A stretch of DNA of 64,000 nucleotides, taken from positions 1 through 64,000 of the forward strand of contig NZ_BMND01000022.1 of the NCBI RefSeq assembly GCF_014646275.1, in the 5' to 3' direction. Source of the stretch: Streptomyces kronopolitis (GTDB lineage Bacteria; Actinomycetota; Actinomycetes; Streptomycetales; Streptomycetaceae). The translations under genes were made by a program, and so were the position numbers. Below are positions 43,028 to 53,139 of the stretch, piece after piece (position 1 is the first letter of the stretch; each line of letters begins with the position of its first letter). The notes below the pieces were generated by a model, which saw only the letters and a program-made list of their open reading frames with translations, was not told where the DNA came from and searched no databases.

Positions 43028-44992
43028 TCATGGCCGGGCCACCTGCCCTGACACCTCGCCACCCTCCGTGCCCGGCGGGGGCAGGTCCAGGTGGGTGCGG
43101 GTGCCGTCCTGCCAGGTGACCTCCATGCCGTGGCGGGTGGGGCGGACGGTCGCCAGGGTGTGGACGGGCGCCGGGTCGGGGTCGGCGGTCAGCGACACCA
43201 GGGCCGCGAAGAGGGTGCCCCCGGGGTCGGCGGTGACGGTGCCCTCCACGGAGAGGGTCGCGGTACGGGGGCCGATGAGGGTGCTTCCCGTAGGGGTGCG
43301 GCGGGCCGGGGTGTCGTAGCCGTGGACGGGGTGGAGTTGGGCGGTGGGACCGCCGGGGGTGGTGGCCCAGCCGGTCTGGCGGACGCGGGTGCCGGGGGCG
43401 GCGCCGGTGACCCGGTGGGCGCGGATTTCGGCGCTGCCGTGGACGAGGGTGGCGGACAGGATGCGGACACCGGCGAGTTCGGTGCCGTCGGGGGCGCGCG
43501 GGGTGTGGACGGAGGAGGCCCGGTCGGGTCCGGTGGCCTGCGGGGTGGCGGGGCCGCGGGTGGTCGGGCGGCCGTCGAGGAGCAGGGCAAAGTGGTTGTC
43601 GGGCAGGGCCGGGTCGTCGTCGGTGGGTGCCGTGGGCCCGGTGCGGGTGGAGTAGGCGAAGCGGGCGTAATAGGGGTCGGGGGTGGTGCGGACGGAGTTG
43701 CTGCCGTGGTTGTGGAGCCGGACCAGTCCGTCGGAGGCGGTGGACTGGAGCAGCAGGCCCGTGGTGCCGAAGGGCCCGGCGGCGTCGGCGGTTTCGGCGG
43801 GCAGCGCCTCCTCGGTGGCGGTCCAGGCGGGATGGCCGGCGGGGAGCAGCAGGCCGAGGAAGCCCTTGGCCGCCCAGTACGGCGAGGCCGGGCCGGAGTA
43901 GCTCTGGAGCATCGGCGCGTACGGTCCGTACCAGCCAAGGGGTAACAGGCCGTCTCGGGTGACGGCGCCGCGGTCGAGGAAGTGGCGCACGGCGCCGGAG
44001 GCGAGGCGGCGGGTGGCACCGGGGGTGAGCGGGGTGTGGCCGGTGAGCGCACCGAGCCACGGGGCGGCCGCGGCGGCGAAGCGGTAGGTGAGGGAGCGGC
44101 CGAAGGGCAGGGGCGCGCCATCGGTGTCGAAGAGGCGGGTGCAGGCGTCCAGTTGGGCGTGCAGACGGGGGCCGTGGGTCGCCAGCAGGGCCCGGTCGGC
44201 CGCCAGATGGGCGTGCAGGACCGGGTAGAAGTGCAGTGCCCAGCCGTTGTAGTGGTCGAAGGCGCGGTTGTCGCCGTCCGCGTACCAGCCGTCTCCCTGG
44301 TACCAGTCCTCGATGCGGGTCAGCGCACGGTCGATGGCCGCCCCGGCACGGTCGGTCTCGATGCCCACCTCACGCAGGAAACCGCCGACGGTGAGCCCGA
44401 AGAGCCACCAGTTGTTGTCGACGGGGGACGGGCCCAGGGCCGGCAGCAGCCACTCGGCGACGCGGCTGCGGACGCTCTCGTCGAGGGTGTCCCACAGCCA
44501 TCGCCGGGTCAGGCGCAGCCCGAGGGCGAGCGAGGCGGCCTCGACGCGGGCCTGGCGCACGGTCTCGATGCGGGGCCAGGACTCCGGGTCGGCGGGGGTC
44601 GGTTCGCGTGCGGCGCCAGGCCTGCGGGTGCCCGCGGCGAGCCCCTCGGCGTAACGGGGGAGATGGCCGTGCGGGTCACGCCCGCCGTCGCCGGCCACCC
44701 GGAGCGCGGCGAGCAGGAACGTACGGGCGAAGCCTTCGAGACCGTCCGAACGGGGACCGGAGGAGCTGGGGCGGGCTCCGGGGAGCACGATCAGGCCGTG
44801 GCGCGGGGAGGCATAACGGGCGGTGGCCCGCAGCAGGGCATCGGCAGTCACCTCCCAATGGGCCCGGGTCCAGCCGGTGTACGGGCTGCGGCGGCGGTCT
44901 TCGGGCGGCAGCGCCCAGGGCGGATGCCCCGGAGGAGGCCGACGACGCACGGCGGGGAAATCGGGCTGCCACTCAGGCTGCGACTCGGCCAT
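43028..44992 (-). CDS. DUF2264-domain protein
   Basis: 654 residues. The large N-terminal alpha/alpha-barrel part (about 30-400) has DGLEGFARTFLLAALRVAG, DNNWWLFGLTVGGFL and FDHYNGWALHFYPVLHAH; a beta-rich C-terminal part follows (from about 420, LVRLHNHGSNSVRTTPDPYYARFAYSTRTG). DUF2264 proteins resemble polysaccharide-lyase or glycosidase barrels; the conserved WW, HYN and PYYARFAY motifs are intact, but no activity is established. No signal peptide, so it acts inside the cell. ATG 44992 has GGGGGAG very close. Divergent from a D-2-hydroxyacid dehydrogenase, hinting at uronate or aldonate metabolism (inference). Confidence 0.85.
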   Translation of the reverse strand: MAESQPEWQPDFPAVRRRPPPGHPPWALPPEDRRRSPYTGWTRAHWEVTADALLRATARYASPRHGLIVLPGARPSSSGPRSDGLEGFARTFLLAALRVAGDGGRDPHGHLPRYAEGLAAGTRRPGAAREPTPADPESWPRIETVRQARVEAASLALGLRLTRRWLWDTLDESVRSRVAEWLLPALGPSPVDNNWWLFGLTVGGFLREVGIETDRAGAAIDRALTRIEDWYQGDGWYADGDNRAFDHYNGWALHFYPVLHAHLAADRALLATHGPRLHAQLDACTRLFDTDGAPLPFGRSLTYRFAAAAAPWLGALTGHTPLTPGATRRLASGAVRHFLDRGAVTRDGLLPLGWYGPYAPMLQSYSGPASPYWAAKGFLGLLLPAGHPAWTATEEALPAETADAAGPFGTTGLLLQSTASDGLVRLHNHGSNSVRTTPDPYYARFAYSTRTGPTAPTDDDPALPDNHFALLLDGRPTTRGPATPQATGPDRASSVHTPRAPDGTELAGVRILSATLVHGSAEIRAHRVTGAAPGTRVRQTGWATTPGGPTAQLHPVHGYDTPARRTPTGSTLIGPRTATLSVEGTVTADPGGTLFAALVSLTADPDPAPVHTLATVRPTRHGMEVTWQDGTRTHLDLPPPGTEGGEVSGQVARP

Positions 44993-45300
44993 GACTCCCC
45001 CTGATACGGCGGATGGTGGCCGGGCGCCGGCACCCTTCAGCCGCGACAGACCGACACGTCGACCGGGCATCCGGCCCACGCTCCCTCTTCCTCCCGCGCC
45101 CCGCACTCCCGCGCCTCGCGCTCCCCCGCACCCTCACGTCTCCGCTCCTCTCCTTCCGTACCGGTCAACTCCCCGCCGTCCGCCGCCGGCGCCCTCGCAC
45201 CGACGGCTCCGCGGCGACACACTGAGATGCCGCTCCCGCTCGACGGTGGCGGCAGGTGACGCGCACTGACGGGCGACCGCGAAGGAGCACGTTCCTCACT
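44993..45300. promoter_or_regulatory. Divergent promoter region of DUF2264 and hydroxyacid dehydrogenase genes
   Basis: 308 bp, C-rich on the + strand, no gene. I see no clear operator palindrome; a GAAGGAG ribosome-binding site precedes the rightward gene with rather long spacing. Confidence 0.45.
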
Positions 45301-46359
45301 ATGCACCCGACCCCTGACCACGCCGCCAGGCCTGTGGATAACCCTCCTGCCCGGCCCTCCGTGCTGCTGTCGATGGCGCCCGACATCGCCGCCCGGCTGC
45401 TCGACACCCGCCATCGCACCCGCCTGACGACCCTGGCCCGTACCGATCCGCGCCTCGTCGCCCACGAACTGACCGCCCCCACCCCCGCGGTCGCCGCCGC
45501 CCTCGCCGAGGCCGAGGTCCTTCTCACCTGCTGGGGCGCCCCACCGCTCACCAGCACCGTCCTGGCCGCGGCGCCCCGGCTGCGCGCCGTCGTCCACGCC
45601 GCCGGCTCGGTACGGCACCACCTCACCGACGCCTGCTGGGAGCGAGGCATCGCCGTCAGCTCGGCCGCCGCCGCCAACGCGCTCCCGGTCGCCGAGTACA
45701 CGCTCGCCGCGATCCTCTTCGCCAACAAACGCGTGCTGCACGCCGCCCACCGCTACCGGGACCTGCGCGCACCACACGACTGGGCCGACGCACTCGACGG
45801 CACCGGCAACCACCACCGCACCATCGGCATCATCGGCGCCTCCCGTATCGGCCGCCGCGTCATCGAGCTGCTGCGCCCGTTCGACCTGCGGGTGCTGCTG
45901 TACGACCCGTACGTGGACGCGGACGAAGCCGCCCGGCTCGGCGTGACGCCGGTCCCGCTGGACGCGCTCTGCGGCGGCAGCGACCTCGTCACCGTGCACG
46001 CCCCGCAACTGCCCGCCACCCGCCATCTGCTCGGCGCCCCCGAACTGGCCCTGATGCCGGACGGCGCCACCCTGATCAACACCGCCCGCGGCTCCCTCGT
46101 CGACCCGGACGCGCTGCTCCCCGAGCTGGTCAGCGGCCGCCTGCACGCCGTCCTCGACGTCACCGAGCCCGAACTCCCGCCGCCCGCGTCGCCGTTGTGG
46201 GACCTCCCGAACGTCCTGCTGACGCCTCACGTGGCGGGGTCCCTGGGCACCGAACTCCACCGCCTGGCCGACCACGCCCTCGACGAACTCGAACGCTACG
46301 CACACGGCCGCCCCTTCAGCGCCCCCGTACTGCCGGAGCATCTGCACCACTCGGCCTAG
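45301..46359 (+). CDS. D-isomer-specific 2-hydroxyacid dehydrogenase
   Basis: 352 residues. NAD-binding IGIIGASRIGRRVIELLRPF (about 175-194) and the catalytic triad: Arg in NTARGSLVD, Glu in DVTEPELPP and His in LLTPHVAGS. Reduces a 2-oxoacid or oxidises a D-2-hydroxyacid, substrate unknown. The N-terminal 35 residues are variable. ATG 45301 is supported by GAAGGAG although the spacing (about 12 nt) is long. A perfect DnaA-box sequence (TTATCCACA on the minus strand, 45333-45341) lies in the N-terminal codons, probably by chance. Confidence 0.9.
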   Translation: MHPTPDHAARPVDNPPARPSVLLSMAPDIAARLLDTRHRTRLTTLARTDPRLVAHELTAPTPAVAAALAEAEVLLTCWGAPPLTSTVLAAAPRLRAVVHAAGSVRHHLTDACWERGIAVSSAAAANALPVAEYTLAAILFANKRVLHAAHRYRDLRAPHDWADALDGTGNHHRTIGIIGASRIGRRVIELLRPFDLRVLLYDPYVDADEAARLGVTPVPLDALCGGSDLVTVHAPQLPATRHLLGAPELALMPDGATLINTARGSLVDPDALLPELVSGRLHAVLDVTEPELPPPASPLWDLPNVLLTPHVAGSLGTELHRLADHALDELERYAHGRPFSAPVLPEHLHHSA

Positions 46360-46447
46360 CGCGACGGGCCGGGGGCGCGGCAGGCGCGTGCACGGAGGGC
46401 GGCCTCGACACCCACGCGGCCGCACACGAAACTCCCCTCCAGTCCCG

Positions 46448-46470
46448 CCCACCCCCCGAAGGGGGGTGGG
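46448..46470. terminator. Very stable C/G hairpin
   Basis: CCCACCCCCC-GAA-GGGGGGTGGG, perfect 10-bp arms with a 3-nt loop, about 90 bp after the end of the hydroxyacid dehydrogenase gene. No T run. Probably its terminator or an mRNA 3'-end stabiliser. Confidence 0.55.
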
Positions 46471-46643
46471 CGGCGGGGAAACAACACACCAGGGGGCGGG
46501 CGGCGGGGAAACAACACCCCTGGGGATGGGCCACGGAAGCCATCACCCCGGGACCCCTGAAGTCGGCGGCCGCCCCGGGGAACCCGAAAGCCCAGCCCAA
46601 TCCGGGGCCCCTGAGGCCCGAGCCCTCCCGGGCCCCCAAAACC

Positions 46644-46685
46644 CCGAAAACCCGGCCCCCGCCAAAGCGGAAACCGGGTTTTCGG
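46644..46685. terminator. Terminator of groEL1 (and convergent gene)
   Basis: Perfect 12-bp arms CCGAAAACCCGG and CCGGGTTTTCGG with an 18-nt loop, 50 bp past the groEL1 stop. Confidence 0.75.
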
Positions 46686-46734
46686 AAGACGGTCCGCGGC
46701 GAGCCCGAAGGCCCACCGTCACCGTGTCAGCACG

Positions 46735-48360
<1,626 letters not shown>

Positions 48361-48494
48361 GGGTTGCTTCAAGTCCTCTCATTGCGATCCTCGGCCACGC
48401 AGTGGGGACCGCTGTCGCTCAAACGAACTGCGCCCCTGCCCCGGGTTGTTTAGACGCGGGAACCAGGGGCGCAGATCACGGCAAATCCGGTGAC

Positions 48495-48803
48495 TTACTT
48501 CTCGACGATCGCGAGAACGTCGCGAGCCGAGAGAACGAGGTACTCCTCGTTGTTGTACTTCACCTCGGTGCCGCCGTACTTGCTGTAGAGAACGACGTCG
48601 CCGACGGTGACGTCGAGCTCGATGCGCTTACCGTCTTCGACCCGGCCCGGGCCCACGGCCAGGACGACGCCCTCCTGGGGCTTCTCCTTGGCGGTGTCCG
48701 GAATGACCAGGCCCGAGGCCGTGGTCTGCTCGGCGTCGAGCGGCTGGACCACAATGCGGTCCTCGAGCGGCTTGATGGCAACCTTGGAGCTGGTGGTCGT
48801 CAC
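48495..48803 (-). CDS. groS: Co-chaperonin GroES
   Basis: 102-residue Cpn10 that caps GroEL. KPLEDRIVVQPLDAEQTTASGLVIPDTAKEKPQEG contains the mobile loop; VGDVVLYSKYGGTEVKYNNEEYLVL is the C-terminal beta part. GTG 48803 follows GGGGGAGG. Confidence 0.97.
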   Translation of the reverse strand: MTTTSSKVAIKPLEDRIVVQPLDAEQTTASGLVIPDTAKEKPQEGVVLAVGPGRVEDGKRIELDVTVGDVVLYSKYGGTEVKYNNEEYLVLSARDVLAIVEK

Positions 48804-48905
48804 GATCCGACCTCCCCCTTCGGAGATCTCACGGGGTTAACTGTCTGAGGTGGCGACCAGGTCGATCCGTCGTCGCGGGTGCCGGACCTGCCCGTCGCTG
48901 TATGT

Positions 48906-48932
48906 CTGGCACTCCCCACTGGAGAGTGCCAA
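48906..48932. promoter_or_regulatory. CIRCE element, promoter-proximal copy
   Basis: CTGGCACTC-N9-GAGTGCCAA, 8/9 matches per arm to TTAGCACTC-N9-GAGTGCTAA, downstream of the groES -10. Binding site of the heat-shock repressor HrcA (hrcA itself is not in the window). Confidence 0.9.
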
Positions 48933-48937
48933 CGCCG

Positions 48938-48966
48938 AGACTATGACGCGGTTAGCACTCGGTCAA
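48938..48966 (-). promoter_or_regulatory. groESL promoter
   Basis: Reading leftward: TTGACC (48966-48961), 17-bp spacer, TAGTCT (48943-48938). A good HrdB-type promoter; its -35 lies in the spacer of the distal CIRCE and the -10 just outside the proximal one. Confidence 0.85.
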
Positions 48967-48978
48967 GCGGAGTGCCAG
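48952..48978. promoter_or_regulatory. CIRCE element, distal copy
   Basis: TTAGCACTC-N9-GAGTGCCAG, one arm perfect, overlapping the groES -35. With the proximal copy it brackets the promoter, as known for Streptomyces groESL. Confidence 0.93.
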
Positions 48979-49308
48979 CGCGGCGGGGGGAGGTTCCGCC
49001 ACCGCCGGTTGACCCGCCCCGCGACGGACCGGCCCCCGCCGCCCGATCGCGGCCCATCCGCGGCGAGTTCCGGGCGGGTTCGGGCACTCCCGCGACGGGC
49101 CCCGGCGGATTCGGGCGTTCCCTCGCGACGGGATCCGGGCGGATTCGGGGGCATTCTCCGGCCGTTTTCCGTCAAAAACGACACACCTTCCCTTCCCTCG
49201 CAACCACGCCACCGGCTGCCTCGTCTACCTCCCCGGTTGCCGAACCGGGGAACCGGGGAGCCCTCCCGGCCGGCCGGCGGCCTCGACGACCGATGGCGGA
49301 GGACTCCC
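48979..49308. repeat. Intergenic region with about 2.5 tandem repeats
   Basis: Units starting CCGGGCGGGTTCGGGC (49070), CCCCGGCGGATTCGGGC (49100) and CCGGGCGGATTCGGGG (about 49135) share GGCGGRTTCGGGC...CGCGACGGG with a period of 30-35 bp. An A+T-richer patch follows (CGTCAAAAACGACAC near 49170) that may contain the promoter of the SEDS gene. No gene. Confidence 0.55.
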
Positions 49309-50730
49309 GTGCGTGGACTGACCAGCGTTCCCCGGGCTGCCGCGCGGCCGGAGAGCGAAGCGGAACGCACCATGACGTTCGCCGCGCTGGCCCGGGCACC
49401 GGACCGGCGGCGGACCGAGGCGTGGCTGCTCGCCCTCGTCGTCCTGATCGCGGACTTCGGCTACGCCTACACCGGGCTGTCGATGACCGGCCGGCTGCCC
49501 GGCGGGATGACCGGCTTCGCGGTCAGCATGCTGTTCGTGGCGCTGGTCCCGCATCTGGTGCTGCGCCGCTACGCGCCGCGCGCCGATCCGCTGATCCTGC
49601 CGCTGGCGACGCTGCTGACCGGGATCGGCCTGGTGCTGCTGCACCGCCTGGACGTCACGTACGCGCAGACGCCCCGGCTGAAGATCGCCGAGGCGGCCAG
49701 CGGCCAGCTGGTGTGGACGGTGATCGGGGTGGCGAGCTGCATCGTCATCCTGCTGGTGCTGCGCGACCACCGCATCCTCCAGCGCTACATCTATCTGACG
49801 ATGGCGGTCGCGCTGGTCCTGCTGATGGCACCGGCCTTCTTCGGCGCCGACATGTACGGCGCCAAGCGCTGGATCCTGCTGGGCCCGCTGTCGCTGCAGC
49901 CGGGCGAGTTCGTGAAGATAATGATCTCGGTGTTCTTCGCGGGCTATCTCACCGTCAACCGCGATGCGCTGGCGCTGGCCGGACGGCGGGTCCTGGGCGT
50001 CCAGCTGCCCCCGGGACGGCAGCTCGCGCCGATCTTCACGATCTGGGTGATCAGCCTGCTGGTACTGGTCTTCGAACGGGACCTGGGCACCTCGCTGATC
50101 TTCTTCGGGGTCTTCGTGATCATGCTCTACATGGCGACCGAGCGCACCAGTTGGGTGCTGTGCGGCCTCGCCATGGCCGTGGTCGGCGCCACCGTCGTCG
50201 GCTCGACGGAACCGCACGTCAAGGGCCGGATCATGGCCTGGCTGCACCCCATGGACATCTTCCTGCCCGAGGGGAAGCGGCCGCCGGGCCTGATCTCCGA
50301 CCAGGCCGCGCAGGCCCTGTTCAGCTTCGGCAGCGGCGGCATCTCGGGCAGCGGCCTCGGCCAGGGCCACCCCGAGCTGATCGGCTTCGCCGGCAACAGC
50401 GACTTCATCCTCACCACCGTCGGCGAGGAACTGGGCCTGGCCGGGGTGATGGTCGTCCTGATGCTGTACGTGCTGCTCGCCCAGCGCGGGATGCGGGTCG
50501 GCCTGACGGCACGCGACCCGTTCGGCAAGCTGCTGGCGGTCGGCCTCTCCGGGGCCCTCCTGCTCCAGGTCTTCGTCGTCGCCGGCGGAGTCACCGGCCT
50601 CATCCCCCTGACCGGCAAGGCCCTCCCCTTCCTCGCCAAGGGCGGCTCCTCCCTCGTCGCGAACTGGGTGATGGTGGCCCTACTGCTCCGCATCAGCGAC
50701 CATGCGCAGCGCCGGCGTGAGCCGGTGTAA
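49309..50730 (+). CDS. SEDS-family protein (FtsW/RodA/SpoVE-like)
   Basis: 473 residues with about ten membrane spans. SEDS proteins polymerise lipid II glycan strands together with a class B PBP. Signatures: SLQPGEFVKIMISVFFAGYL, VFERDLGTSLIFFGVFV with the essential Asp, HPMDIFLPEG, and GNSDFILTTVGEELGLAG near the C-terminal third. GTG 49309 behind GGAGG (6-nt spacing) is the best start; ATG 49372 gives 452 residues without a good site. Not linked to a PBP gene here, so its division, elongation or sporulation role cannot be told. Divergent from groES. Confidence 0.9.
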   Translation: MRGLTSVPRAAARPESEAERTMTFAALARAPDRRRTEAWLLALVVLIADFGYAYTGLSMTGRLPGGMTGFAVSMLFVALVPHLVLRRYAPRADPLILPLATLLTGIGLVLLHRLDVTYAQTPRLKIAEAASGQLVWTVIGVASCIVILLVLRDHRILQRYIYLTMAVALVLLMAPAFFGADMYGAKRWILLGPLSLQPGEFVKIMISVFFAGYLTVNRDALALAGRRVLGVQLPPGRQLAPIFTIWVISLLVLVFERDLGTSLIFFGVFVIMLYMATERTSWVLCGLAMAVVGATVVGSTEPHVKGRIMAWLHPMDIFLPEGKRPPGLISDQAAQALFSFGSGGISGSGLGQGHPELIGFAGNSDFILTTVGEELGLAGVMVVLMLYVLLAQRGMRVGLTARDPFGKLLAVGLSGALLLQVFVVAGGVTGLIPLTGKALPFLAKGGSSLVANWVMVALLLRISDHAQRRREPV

Positions 50731-50916
50731 GTCTTCCCACGTTTTTGTCTTTCCCGCCGTGCGGGTTGCTCGCCGTCTTACGCCCGCTTCGCGGTGCGTC
50801 TCCGCTGCGCGGGCTGCGCCCACGTTGTCGGCTGGCCCGCCGTGGGGCTTCTCGCCGTTGCGCCTGCGGCGGGCGGGTCCGCTGCGCGGGGCTGTCGGGT
50901 GCGGTGACGGTCCTCC

Positions 50917-50965
50917 GGGGTCGGTGTGTGGGACTGCTTCGCTTTACGTCCCACACACCGACCCC
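50917..50965. repeat. Constant-loop hairpin 2a
   Basis: Perfect 18-bp stem starting GGGGTCGGTGTGTGGGAC, loop TGCTTCGCTTTAC (50935-50947), identical to 1a. Confidence 0.9.
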
Positions 50966-51143
50966 TCCGGCCCGCCCCCTCCCGTTGAGGGGTGGGGGAA
51001 AGGCCGGTGGGGGTGCACGTGGGTGGGCGAGTGCGCCTCGTGGTCGTACCAAAACGACCGACGACGGACCGAGGCCCTGGCCGGGCACGACGCCCGCCCC
51101 CACCCACCGTTACGTACTCCCCCACGGGAGGGGACGGGCCGGA

Positions 51144-51191
51144 GGGGCCTGGTCTGTGGACGTAAAGCGAAGCAGTCCACAGACCAGCCCC
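51144..51191. repeat. Constant-loop hairpin 2b
   Basis: Stem GGGGCCTGGTCTGTGGAC pairing over 17 bp with one bulged base, loop GTAAAGCGAAGCA (51162-51174), identical to 1b and complementary to 1a/2a. Confidence 0.9.
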
Positions 51192-51378
51192 GGAGGTCCG
51201 TCACCGCACCCAACACCCACCGCCCGCCGCAGGCGCAACGGCGAAAAACCACTGCGCCGCCGCAGAAAACAACGCGGGAGGGCCGCCAAGCGCAGCGGAG
51301 GCGCACCGCGAAGCGGGCGTAAAGCGGCGGGAAACCCCCACGGCGGGAAAGACAAAAGCGTGGGGAGACAATGGCACC

Positions 51379-52662
51379 GTGAATGACCTCGACGTTTTCG
51401 CCAACCTCCTCGCCCCGGAGGGACAGGCTCTGCTGGCCGAGTTGCGGGACCATGACCCGGCAGACGAGCTGGCGGCGGCCACCCGGTTGCGGCGTGAGCA
51501 TCCCGCGGCGCTGGTCTCGGCCGCTCTCGGCCAGGCGCGGCTGCGGCAGCGCGCGGTGGCGAAGTTCGGGGCGGACGCGGGGCGGATGTACTTCACGCCG
51601 AACGGCGTCGAGCAGTCCACCCGCGCCACCGTCGCCGACCACCGCGCGGCCCGCTTCGCCGCGCTCGGCGTCCGTACGCTGGCCGATCTGTGCTGCGGCA
51701 TCGGCGGTGACGCGCTGGCGCTGGCCCGGGCCGGGATCCGGGTGCTGGCCGTCGACCGGGATCCGCTGGCCTGCGCGGCGGCCCGGGCCAACGCGGAGGC
51801 GCTGGGGCTCGCCGAGCTGATCGAGGTGCGCTGCGCGGACGTGACGGAGGTGGACACCGCCGGATTTGACGCGGTGTTCGTCGATCCGGCCCGGCGCGGC
51901 AAGACCCCGGCACGAGGGGCCGGGCGCGGCGGCTCGGGCCGGCCGGCGGGTGGGCGCATCTTCGACCCGGAGGCGTACGAGCCGCCGCTGTCGTGGGCCG
52001 TCGAGGCGGCCCGCGCGGCACCGTGCGCGGCGCTGAAGATCGCGCCCGGGGTCCCGCACGAGGCCCTGCCCGCGGACGCCGAGACGGAGTGGATCTCGGA
52101 CGGGGGCGACGTCAAGGAGGCCGTGGTGTGGTTCGGCCCGGGCGGTCCGGTCCCGGGCGGCCGCCGCGCCACCCTGCTGCCGGCCGGCGACTCCCTTCTC
52201 GGCGCGGCGCGGCTGGACCCGGCCGGGGACGAGGCGGACCGCGCCCCCGTGGGACCGGTCGGGGACTGGCTGTACGAGCCGGACGGCGCGGTGATCCGGG
52301 CCCATCTGGTCGCGGACGTCGCCGGGCAGCTCGACGGCCGGCTGATCGACCCGACCATCGCGTACATCACCGCGGACCGGCTGACGGCCACGCCGTACGC
52401 GACCGCCTACGCGCTCACCGACGTGCTGCCGTTCAACGTCAAGAAGCTCAAGGCGCTGCTGCGCGAGCGCGGGGTCGGGATCGCGGTGATCAAGAAGCGG
52501 GGGTCCGCGGTGGAGCCCGAGGAGCTGCGCAAGAAGCTGAAGCTGGGCGGCGGCCGCACCTCCTGCACGATCTTCCTCACCCGGGTCGGCGGCGCCCCCG
52601 CGATGCTGCTGGGCCGGCCGGCCGCCGAGGCGGCCGAAGGGCCGGTCACGCCAGGTCGGTGA
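51379..52662 (+). CDS. Class I SAM-dependent methyltransferase with THUMP-like C-terminus
   Basis: 427 residues. Motif I LADLCCGIGGDALALARAG (about 101-119), VLAVDRDPLACAAARANAEALG, and the Asp-Pro motif FVDPARRGKT. The C-terminal part (YITADRLTATPYATAYALTDVLPFNVKKLKALLRERGVG) is of the THUMP-like type found in this conserved actinobacterial family; the substrate, probably RNA, is not known. GTG 51379 is the likely start; its GGGGAGA ribosome-binding site is the outer end of the palindromic element. Overlaps the convergent small gene by 17 bp. Confidence 0.88.
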   Translation: MNDLDVFANLLAPEGQALLAELRDHDPADELAAATRLRREHPAALVSAALGQARLRQRAVAKFGADAGRMYFTPNGVEQSTRATVADHRAARFAALGVRTLADLCCGIGGDALALARAGIRVLAVDRDPLACAAARANAEALGLAELIEVRCADVTEVDTAGFDAVFVDPARRGKTPARGAGRGGSGRPAGGRIFDPEAYEPPLSWAVEAARAAPCAALKIAPGVPHEALPADAETEWISDGGDVKEAVVWFGPGGPVPGGRRATLLPAGDSLLGAARLDPAGDEADRAPVGPVGDWLYEPDGAVIRAHLVADVAGQLDGRLIDPTIAYITADRLTATPYATAYALTDVLPFNVKKLKALLRERGVGIAVIKKRGSAVEPEELRKKLKLGGGRTSCTIFLTRVGGAPAMLLGRPAAEAAEGPVTPGR

Positions 52663-53011
52663 GGTCCTCGGCGTAGACCTGGGAGAGTGGCTGCGGGCCG
52701 ATGTACTGCTGGCAGGTGCACTGCCCGGCCTCGTACTGCACCGGCCGGTGCTCCTCGTCCCAGACCACCGCCACCTCCACCCGCTCATGGCACTTGCCCC
52801 GCTTGTCGTGCTTGGCGAGGTGGTGGGTGCAGCCGCACACCGGCTCGGGCTGCTTGTGGGCGGCGGCGAGTTCCTGGCGCTCCTGGCGCGCGGACTCCAG
52901 CCGCTCCATCTTCCGTTCGTGACGGGTGCGCAGCGCCGTGCGGGCGGTGTCGGCGACCTTCGCGAATCCGCCCGCCATGAAGAAGATGAAGACCCACCAG
53001 AACCAGTCCAC
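52646..53011 (-). CDS. Conserved small protein, N-terminal membrane anchor and Cys/His-rich C-terminus
   Basis: 121 residues. An N-terminal hydrophobic helix (WFWWVFIFFMAGG) is followed by a basic coiled stretch (RTRHERKMERLESARQERQEL) and a domain with CGCTHHLAKHDKRGKC and CTCQQYIGP that could bind one or two zinc ions. GTG 53011 follows GGGAGG. I recognise no named family; the pattern recurs in Streptomyces. Probably a membrane-tethered zinc protein; function unknown. Confidence 0.75.
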   Translation of the reverse strand: MDWFWWVFIFFMAGGFAKVADTARTALRTRHERKMERLESARQERQELAAAHKQPEPVCGCTHHLAKHDKRGKCHERVEVAVVWDEEHRPVQYEAGQCTCQQYIGPQPLSQVYAEDLTDLA

Positions 53012-53139
53012 AGCCTGCCGCCTCCCCACGTGCGCGCCCGGTGCTGGTTGCCAGGGTAAGACCTCGGGCCGCGCACCGGGCGGGCGGAGGCACCTGCGCG
53101 CGAAGAACGACAAACGACGCCCCGGCGGGCGGTGCCCGG

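Larger units (their letters stand above)
46360..46734. other. Convergent intergenic region with hairpins and short direct repeats
   Basis: Between the hydroxyacid dehydrogenase and groEL1. It holds a G/C hairpin with a GAA loop (46448-46470), two copies of a 30-bp unit containing GGGCGGCGGGGAAACAACAC (about 46469-46527), and the terminator at 46644-46685. No gene. Confidence 0.65.
50732..51369. repeat. Palindromic intergenic element 2 (REPIN/MITE-like)
   Basis: 638 bp bounded by 30-bp terminal inverted repeats (left begins TCTTCCCACGTTTTTGTCTT; right, read inward, begins TCTCCCCACGCTTTTGTCTT; 28 of 30 match). The arms stay alike further in (both contain TACGCCCGCTTCGCGGTGCG). Each arm ends inward with the constant-loop hairpin. 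The core is a short non-repeated stretch with a GGTCGT/ACGACC hairpin near 51040-51055. No open frame with coding bias, no obvious target-site duplication. It starts at the SEDS stop and ends 9 bp before the methyltransferase GTG. Confidence 0.8.

Noticed and set aside
39810..44060. 1416-codon leftward open frame
   Set aside because: It runs antisense or out of frame through LysR, MOSC, SDR and DUF2264 genes; composition is Pro/Arg/His-rich as expected from a shadow frame in 72% GC DNA.
45333..45341. Perfect DnaA box (TTATCCACA, minus strand)
   Set aside because: Single site inside coding sequence; expected by chance and not part of a cluster.
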